A stretch of 64,000 bases of DNA from NCBI GenBank assembly GCA_930367205.1, contig OV884015.1:75717341-75781340 (forward strand), read 5' to 3'. Below the pieces are notes generated by a model. That model had not been told where the DNA came from, ran no database searches, and saw only the letters and a list, made by a program, of their open reading frames with translations. The DNA is from Acanthosoma haemorrhoidale (Eukaryota > Arthropoda > Insecta > Hemiptera > Acanthosomatidae). A program made the translations under genes and the position numbers. How positions within the stretch are numbered: the stretch's first letter is position 1; each line of letters begins with the position of its first letter. Of the stretch, positions 56,519 through 64,000 are shown piece by piece.

Positions 56519-56900
56519 TCTATCTGTCTCCAGGCTTCGGAGGTCCAGCAGTGCTTCCATCGGACGGGCATTGGTGGTGGTTGAAGGTCGGAGAATAGTG
56601 GGTTGTGGCTGTGTTGAAGTGAATCGAAAAATTTGATGTATCGTCTCTTGATAACATCTTGGATGGTGAGCACTTCAAATTTTTGGTGGATCTCCTTAAT
56701 TCGGTCGAACGGGGTATGTTATAGGGAGGTGCGGAGAACTCTGTTCTGGAATCGCTGGAGCGTTTTTAGAGTGTTAAGAGTTAGATACTTGAACAGTGGG
56801 ATCCCGTACATCAAAGCAGGTCTCAGGACGCTCTGGTAAATCAGCAGCTTCAGGCGTACTGATTAAGCCGGGCTGTGAAGTAGGTGTCCTCGGCTGTAAT
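56519..56900 (-). pseudogene. LINE-B ORF2 C-terminus
   Basis: On the minus strand it reads a thumb-like YGIPLFKYLTLNTLKTLQRFQNRVLR segment, then LTIQDVIKRRYIKFFDSLQHSHNPLF and a terminal PPKPGDR-like or SEAWRQ stretch, depending on frame. Both ends match the copy at 1298-2478 (1700-1793), which lacks the middle of this piece. It is joined directly to the integrase fragment, so one inserted into or recombined with the other. No A-tail or target duplication is seen. Confidence 0.75.
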
Positions 56901-58204
56901 CCCAAAGTTTGTTAGTGTAATTGTCCTTTAATAACTTTATAATAAGCGATCACTATAAACGGGAGTAAGTCTTCCACTCTAGGCTAGGCGTAAACTAACA
57001 TTTTCCTCCCCAAAGCCACCTGCCTCACTCTCATCCGAAAGGAGAGTCACGTGTTCGGCACCTTAAATCAAACAAATTTAAGAATATCAGGTGGTGGATT
57101 ATGGAAAATTAATCATCAAGAATATTTTTATGTGCTCAGGATGTATTATTCATAAAACCTCATTTATCGAAAGATACTTTTACCTTCTTAGTTATATATA
57201 AATGATTGTGAATAAAAAAATCATTTTGTTCATACGCCGGTAAAAATCATCTTTTTTTTTTTTTAAAGTAACTAACTCAATATTATCGAACTATTATAAA
57301 ATATATTAACATATAATATCTATTGTTGGCTCTTAGAACATTATTTTACATGGCAATTCTATTTTCATTTACGTCATTAATGTGTTGTTTATAACGCGAA
57401 CAAATGGGAACAGACTCATTTTCTATGGCCGCAGAATACTTTCTTTGAGTGCTGTGTCACAGCGTACGATCAATCTTTGGAAAGGTTTTTTTTAAATCTT
57501 CTTTGTTCCCCTTTTTCTTCCAACAAGGTAACAAAATAAACCTTTAGCTCTGGTATCATTGAGAATATATTTTAGTAGTTATTCAAGATATTTAACGACT
57601 CTTGTTCTCGTCAAAGGGATCAGCTTTTATTCAGCCGTACCTGAATGAAATTAGAGCCTTTTTCTTCGGTATCGGTAAAAACGTGTTGCTGTTTAAGTAC
57701 ATAGAGTTGTTCTCTACAAAACACATTTATCCATAGTTATAAATATTAATATTGTTATGGTGTATTAGCATATAATATATAGGATATATGTATAAGAAAT
57801 AAGATACAGAACATATGAAATAGCAATCTAATATAAATATTTAATCCAAAGATCAATGGACAGGCTATTATTTTGTCATTTGTGTAACGTTTATGATGAA
57901 TATTTTATTCTTCCGTACGTGGTTGTAATTTGTACTGGCGTATAAGACATTTCATTTTTACCATATCAAATGGACCTGAAGTCGTATTAATGTTGAAAAG
58001 ATTAGAGTGGAATTAAAATTGGACAATATCGTTGAAATCTCCAAAATCATTAATTTTAAATAGAAAAAAAAAACAGGTACATTGATAAAAACGGCTTCAG
58101 ATGAGTCTATAATATATAGTGTAGTAATTCAGGAAGAAATAATTACTTAAACAGGATCCATAATGATTTTTAAAAAGTTTGGTACCCTAAACCTGCCCAC
58201 GTTT
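56901..58204. other. AT-rich stretch, no gene recognised
   Basis: No assignable feature. Confidence 0.55.
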
Positions 58205-58895
58205 TCCATAACTCGACGTGAATCGCTCATGAACAGTGGTCCCCCATGAGCTAACTACTGAACACGCACGACGTAGAGTAGAAATTTGTCAGCAGCTTTT
58301 AAAAAAACAAAATGACCATCGTTTTCATCATGCAGACTTGTTACTTGCGATGAAATATTGGAGAAACCCTAATACCAACAAACAATGGTCAGACTGCAAT
58401 CGGCTTGCTGTGATAGTCAATAGCCAAGAACAATTAAAAAAAAAGACAATGCATTCTTTCTGGGCAAAAAATTGAATCAGTACTTTGCAGTGATCAGTTT
58501 CAAAGAATGTATGATGTTGCGGCTCAGCGTTACCTAGAATTAGTAAACCGAAACCGTGTTCGTTTCCAAACGATAACGTACAACTACACTCTTCCCGTTG
58601 CACCTTCCACCTACTATCTGTTCCGGTCAATGGCTCACTATCTTTTTAGAGTTTTTTCCGTTTTAAACCCAAAGAGAGGTATTGGAAGGGAATCCGAGAG
58701 TTGGCGTCGAAATGGCAACAAACCATAAAACACAACGGTATATACTTTGAATATTAAAAAAAAATTGTGTTAAAATGAAATTATTTTAAAATCAGCAAGA
58801 AAAAACGGCATTTTGTATGACTTACCAATTATATCCAGGCAGATAAACGACCCCCGTCGTTATTCCCGGTCTAATTTCAAAGTACAGACTCTCCC
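58205..58895 (+). mobile_element. Mariner-like transposase remnant
   Basis: The frame 58236-58475 reads VPHELTTEHARRRVEICQQLLKKQN, the mariner linker WVPHEL-RR--C--LL, then a MKYWRNPNTNKQWS segment in place of the first catalytic Asp block (GDEKWI-YDNP). The frame 58507-58728 reads AAQRYLELVNRNRVRFQ and, further on, LPVAPSTYYLFRSMAHYL, the SPDLAPSDYHLFRSL region that holds the third catalytic Asp; here Asp is Thr. The HDNARPH motif is lost. A GILYDLP-like C-terminal end lies at about 58800-58895. The transposase is dead, and its inverted repeats could not be located. Confidence 0.75.
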
Positions 58896-60439
58896 ACTAA
58901 GCAATAAATAAATTAACAACATATGCATTATTACGATTCATATATTTTTATTAAATTATTTTTCGCGTTAAAGTAAGCCTTACACCGTAGATATTTATTT
59001 GTCAATACATATTCCATAAATACAATTATACAAATGAATGATGTTAATATTTTTCCATTTTACTGTGAGGTTATAGGTATTTAATAAAGAACAATAAATA
59101 AAAAACTATTAACATAAACAAACAAATATTTGTCTTAAATAAAAACATGACAATAACTTAGTTAGTGCTAATAATCGTAGCAATAACAAACGTTTAAAAG
59201 AGCGATTTTAATTATTGCCAATAAAAGGAATAAAACTAGACAACTCTGGATATGCAATAACTCTTACCGCGATGTTATTTATTAGTCTAGACTCGGAGAG
59301 AGCATTTGCAACTTTGCCAAAACTTGGTCGCCTCTACTTTGGTCTAGATATTTTATCGATTCAGAAACTTTTAACATGTAGTGTTGTTTGTGGTACAGTG
59401 AAAGTCGGATGTATATTCGTTAGAAAGAAGAAGAATATAGAAAAACACAATAACAGAAAAAAAACAAGGTGGTCCATCATCGACTATCAGAAAAAAATGC
59501 TATGTTAATTTTATACATATTTATGTACATGCTGTTTGTTGTACTGTCGTAGGGTTGGGTTTGAATGCTGACTTTTAACTGCGGAGAGAATGTTTCAATC
59601 CCCACCTCGCTTTTTTTGAGGGATGGGTTCATTTCGCCTTCTGAAGACTGAATGAAGAATCTCTCGAATGTATAAGTAGTGAATCCGGTTAAGAGAAGCA
59701 AGTTTATGTTTGAGAGGTGAAGCCTATCGCCAACCAAACAAGGACCTCAGCGCCACGTAACAACTACTGCTAAATCCTTCGGCTCTTCATCTTCCTGAGG
59801 AGTTGTAAAAGGGATTAATTATTTTTACCATACAAATATTTCAATATTAACGACAGGGGCTACGATGGAGATTTCCGTATCATGGATTAATTTTAAAGCT
59901 GGTATTAATGTCGTAAGTACTTAAACTCCATTGGAATAAGTATTCTTCGGCATTGTTTCTTGTTAATGATCATTTCCGTTGGTAAGCCCTGTTCCAGTTC
60001 AAGTTGAGCTTAAGGAATCCACCTTTGCCATCTAGCGTTGGTCCAGGAAAACGACTGGTCTTTGTTTTAAAGGCACGTGGGGCAGATGGATGTTGGCAGT
60101 GAAATGGGAAGGAGGTTTTTTTTAGTGTTGTGTTCAGTTTTATTATGGTGTAAATATTAATTATATAGTTTGTTAGGATAAGTACATGGTGATTATGGTT
60201 TATAAGAGAAATATGGATCCACTGTAATTTACTGGGGAGTGTAATGTTTTTCTTAATCGTATATTAATATTTAGTATAGATTTGTTCCGTACGGCTTTTT
60301 GGTTTATAGTGGTATTACAAGTTTTCTGAGTTAGTATAAAAACTTGTATATTGATAAAATAGAGCTGTAGCGAAGCGCTAAACATATATGTAAATTACCC
60401 TACACTCCGGTTAATAATGTATTATAATATAATGTAAAT
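58896..60439. other. AT-rich stretch, no gene recognised
   Basis: Frames 59215-59508 (+, 97 codons) and 59477-59737 (-, 86 codons) have no recognised domain. Confidence 0.5.
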
Positions 60440-61004
60440 CTTTGTAAGCTTCTTTTAATAAACCAGGGTCGCGGCAGTGGTAGGGAGCCAGGTAGACATA
60501 GGGGCACCTATAGGCGGTCAAATAACACAAGTGGGTGAGACCCTAGCAGCCATAAAAAACACACCCTTTTACCCCAACGGTCATAAAACTAAAAGGAAAT
60601 GGCCACCTGTGTATCGTAAAACATACCCCTGTCAGCCGAATCCACCTTTCACTAGGTAGGGGATATGGTATTTAAGACCAGGAGATTAAGGACTGAACCT
60701 ACTCTCTCTCTGCTGCCCTATGAGTCGTCACCCTGTCTCACAGTCTTGAGACCTGACGCCTCGCGCCTACCACACTCTGAGGTAGGCCTCGGGCCTACCC
60801 GTTTGAACTCTGAACCCGTCTTATCCTTTATGCAACTTCTGTACCCTTTTCTTTTGAACATAGTGTATTGTCGGGACACATACCTATCATAAATGGAGTC
60901 AGATATTAAATGCCGACATGGACCATTGTTCCATGTCATAAACTACAACAATCCGCACTTGTCACCAGGGCTAGAGTGATCAGGCACTCCCCTAGTGACG
61001 TCCC
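60440..61004 (+). other. GC-richer block upstream of repeat R copy 2
   Basis: Short frames 60477-60659 and 60665-60892 lack stops in a C-rich, protein-like composition (PPVYRKTYPCQPNPPF), but no domain is recognised. Its position just before repeat R copy 2 suggests the body or LTR U3 of the same unknown element. Copy 1 at 26.6 kb is not preceded by it. Confidence 0.3.
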
Positions 61005-61435
61005 CCGACAAGAGCAAATGCGAAATTCGAGTCTTGAGTTTGTAAATATATAGTATTGATATAACTATCTCTACTTATGTCAGTTATATCTTTCTTTGCA
61101 ATAAAGAGTTTTGTATATAATGTAATTTATTTTTAATTCTTATTTCTTTCCCCTTTGTATTGTATTAATAATGTTATGACTATGGATAGTTCTGGAACCC
61201 AGTTTCAGTTATTACAACGTACATATATTAAATACCGTACCGTTTAGTGATATACTAAGTGCACCTTATGGATTTTGATTCAGTGCAATGGTTTAGATAC
61301 AACCAGCCCTGTTAATTAGTGGAACGTCATGGCAGTGTTGAGTTAATTTCCTTCCCACGATTCCATTAGTGGGAGCTGGCACGCGTTACTCTTTAGTTAT
61401 CAATTATTAAATTTAAATGTGTTGGTTTGCCTTGG
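61005..61435 (+). repeat. Dispersed repeat R, copy 2 (LTR-like)
   Basis: It aligns with 26625-27042 in the same orientation. In this copy an AATAAAG signal lies at about 61100, in line with an LTR R/U5 region, and the sequence then runs through GATATACTAAG (about 61249), CCCTGTTAATTAGTGG (about 61305) and CCATTAGTGGGAGCTGGCAC (about 61362). The last motif would suit an LTR end and primer-binding site, but no tRNA match is secure. Confidence 0.5.
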
Positions 61436-62013
61436 CTTGGTGCCGCCCGACTGTTATAGTGCTTGTCAGTTTCACTCGTACTCTGGTGCTGTGGTACAAG
61501 ATGGATTGGCATCAAGCATCCTCCACCGTTTGTGCAACAACGACCAAGTAACAGACCGGCCAAGTGTGCAGTTGAAATTGAATTTCCCCCTGTCTCCCCC
61601 CCCCGATGGTGGGTGCTAGCCTGGCGCTAGGCCAGCGGGTCATTGACTGGGCTTGTGCCAACTGTGGAAGATCCGTCAGTCTGACTGATGTGCAATTCGT
61701 ATTACCACAACCGATGGATCCTGTATGTCATGTCATAGGTTCACCTTTGTGCAGCCAGCCTAACGCCGAGTCATATTTTATTATATAATACTGCTCGATT
61801 CTGATAATCAACATTTTATAAATTAATTTATAAGCTATAAGTAATTAAAGTCGAAAATAAAGATACGAATAAGTTTATATAAAAAACTTGTGTCTGTAGA
61901 TGTGCTCTTGTTGTTAAAACACAGTGTGTTCGTTTCTCACGTTCAAGTACACATTAAAGATGGTAAAGTGAATAGAATTTCAAAGAAATGTAAAAAGTAA
62001 GAGCCAAAAATAG
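61436..62013. other. No gene recognised
   Basis: Frames 61419-61619 and 61606-61788 are open in a GC-richer block directly after repeat R. They could be the start of a decayed gag, but no motif supports that. Confidence 0.4.
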
Positions 62014-62244
62014 AAAATGCTTGTTTAAGCCAATTTTCAAGTCCATTCTATGGTGTAAGGAGTATAGTTTCAGTGATAAGACAATATCAAGAAAAAACGC
62101 CCTTTTTTTATGACTTATCCCATCATATCCAGGCAGATAAACGACCTTTATTTTTTCACCCTCGGTCTAATTTCAAAATGCTTGTTTAAGCCAAGTTTCA
62201 AGTCAGTTCTATGGTGTCAGGGGTATAGTTTCAGTGATAAGACA
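62014..62244 (+). repeat. 161-bp-period partial tandem duplication carrying a mariner 3' scrap
   Basis: About 70 bp at 62014-62083 (AAAATGCTTGTTTAAGCC...) recurs at 62175-62244 with about six differences. Between them, 62087-62174 is similar to 58795-58890, the mariner C-terminal end (GACTTA, ATATCCAGGCAGATAAACGA, GGTCTAATTTCAAA). This copy of the mariner end is therefore embedded between the two arms. Confidence 0.75.
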
Positions 62245-64000
62245 GCAATGTGCAAAATTTACATAGCGATGAAGAAAGAATCGCATTTCAGATGGATATA
62301 GATAATCTGACTGAAGTGAACAAATAGAACTCATTTCACCAGGTCAATATTTTAGGTATTTACATTATTTTTGTTTGCTTCAAAGGAAATTGATAGTGGC
62401 TGTTATAGTTTAAAATATAAATTAAAGTATTTTTTAGCCAAAAACACACAAAAGTTTTTTCACAAACATTTAATTCTTTGAGAATCAAATTTAATTAAGA
62501 TCAAATTACAAAAGGACAAAACACATGTAATACACACTAAATGTTAGCCTTATAGAGATTGCTTTTATTTATTATTATTTGTATTCGGATGTATATTAAG
62601 ATGTCCTGGATTTTGATTTTCAAAAATTTAGCATCTATTATTTTAATTTTGATTAATTTAAAATTCCGAACACGTGGGCTTTCCTTTGGCCAATGAGAAC
62701 CAATAGGTGTCGTTGAAGAGGGAACGGTTAGCTCACTCCTGTCCTTGAGAATAGGATGTATTTCCTTTCATAGTGATCGCTTGCTATAAAATTATTGAAG
62801 AATAATTATACTACGAATAAATAATATTTCCACTATTAACATAATGTGCAAACAATCCTTTGGGAAAAAGGTGGGAACAGAATTATTACTTCTATTTGAA
62901 AAAAATAAATTGGTGTTTATAAATGACAAGGGTGTATACGAAAGTTGATGAATATTTAAAATAAGTAAGGGATTTGGATGGGGGGTGCTGGATGAGCCGA
63001 AGATGTATCTGACACCTCAAGCCAAATCCTTCCCATTCAATTTCGGCTCTGGAAATAAAGTACATATAGAGATTCAATAAAATCCGACTCTTCCAGGAAT
63101 CACAGCTGGAATTATCCTAGAAGGGCGCCTCTCCTGAGGGTATTCAGGACGTGGAAGGGCTGTCTGCCATCATTTACTTTTCCACGCTTCGTCTTTTTAT
63201 CAGAGAATAAGCGCTATTCAGACAGACATAAAATATTTACATCTCGTTTATTCATATAAGTATACCTACGTCAACCCCCCTCCCCCCGGGGGAAAAAACA
63301 CTGACGACATTTCCCGGTGACTTTACGACATAACACGCTATGATATTTCAAAATGTATGTCAACTGTGATGAATGACACAATTAAAGATTCGCTCATCTC
63401 ACTGTGAAAACACCCACTTAAATAATACTTTAAACAAATATAATGTATCTTCATCGTTTATTTTTCAAAGTATTGCTATTACGTATTATTATAATCATTG
63501 AGCCATGAAAAAGAACTCCCATCCAGGCTGAAATGCTTCTACGGTGTGTAAATCACAGATTTAGTGGAATTCTTCAAAAACGGTTTTAATGCGTCACTTG
63601 AAGTCTTTAAGTAATTATAGTAAACTGCACTTGGTAAATGTTTTCTGTATCCTTAGCCTCACAAAGTTTATAAATCAACGTGACTTCTTACAGGAGAGGA
63701 AAAATACAAGGTATACTTTTGCACATTGCCTTTTTTATTATCACAATAACTTCCTTTGCTAACTTTTTTACATTTATATTTACGACAATAATTATAAACG
63801 TTAAATTAATATCATTCTTGCAAATAAATTTAATTTATAATAAAAATATTGCCACAATAACTTTATTCCACGTGTGTGTATACGCAGTAACTAAATTAAT
63901 CATCAAGCATAACATTCAGCTTAGCTGATTTAATATTTACTTAATAAAGGACCTTAAGATTCTTTTTGCCTGGTTGCATATAACCCGTGAAGATCTAAGA
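62245..64000. other. AT-rich stretch, no gene recognised
   Basis: Two CCAAT boxes lie close together at about 62690-62705, with no transcript nearby. Frames 62892-63077 (-) and 63680-63928 (+) show no domain. Confidence 0.5.

Overview
This is AT-rich eukaryotic DNA, almost certainly from an insect. The diagnostic evidence is the mobile-element load: a Jockey-clade LINE, an errantivirus-like Ty3/gypsy element with AGTT...AATT long terminal repeats (LTRs), and irritans-type mariner remnants. No complete host gene, tRNA, rRNA or CRISPR array was found. The window reads as intron or intergenic sequence filled by repeated transposon insertion. The species cannot be named from this sequence.

Two elements are close to complete. 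(1) At 16172-23256 is a Ty3/gypsy element with two 226-bp LTRs that look identical and an ATAT target duplication. It carries gag with a T_TTT_TTA slippery site, then pol (protease, reverse transcriptase, RNase H, integrase). Pol is broken at a run of nine A, its integrase has Asn where the DD35E Glu should be, and no env gene is recognisable in the 1.6 kb before the 3' LTR. (2) At 35425-40219 is a full-length Jockey-like LINE, here called LINE-A, on the + strand with a 15-bp target duplication. ORF1 is a zinc-knuckle protein and ORF2 is an endonuclease plus reverse transcriptase. Both are open, but the stop/start junction reads TAAGTG. Five shorter LINE-A pieces lie elsewhere, and three of them keep target-site duplications.

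Layout: 0-3 kb, LINE-A scrap plus a second Jockey-like LINE (LINE-B, minus). 3-9.5 kb, AT-rich sequence, one candidate microexon, a poly(A) retroposon end, a long (GA)n tract and two opposed mariner fragments. 9.6-10.1 kb, LINE remnant. 14.3-16.1 kb, truncated LINE-A. 16.2-23.3 kb, LTR element. 24.5-25.2 kb, decayed RT gene. 26.6-27.0 kb, a repeat that recurs at 61.0-61.4 kb. 29.7-32.7 kb, two LINE-A copies and another RT scrap. 35.4-40.2 kb, full-length LINE-A. 41.4-52.6 kb, three inverted-repeat (MITE-like) elements, LINE scraps and a complex LINE-B insertion with a perfect 20-bp inverted repeat. 54-57 kb, LINE-A end, two oppositely oriented LTRs, an integrase fragment and LINE-B. 58-62 kb, mariner remnants. 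The rest has no recognisable content.

No coherent new host system emerged. The most unusual signals are the DD35N integrase and missing env of the otherwise young LTR element, the junction between the LINE ORFs, the fold-back insertion at 51.8-52.2 kb, and the 26.6/61.0 kb repeat pair. All alignments were done by eye, so boundaries of decayed pieces are approximate.
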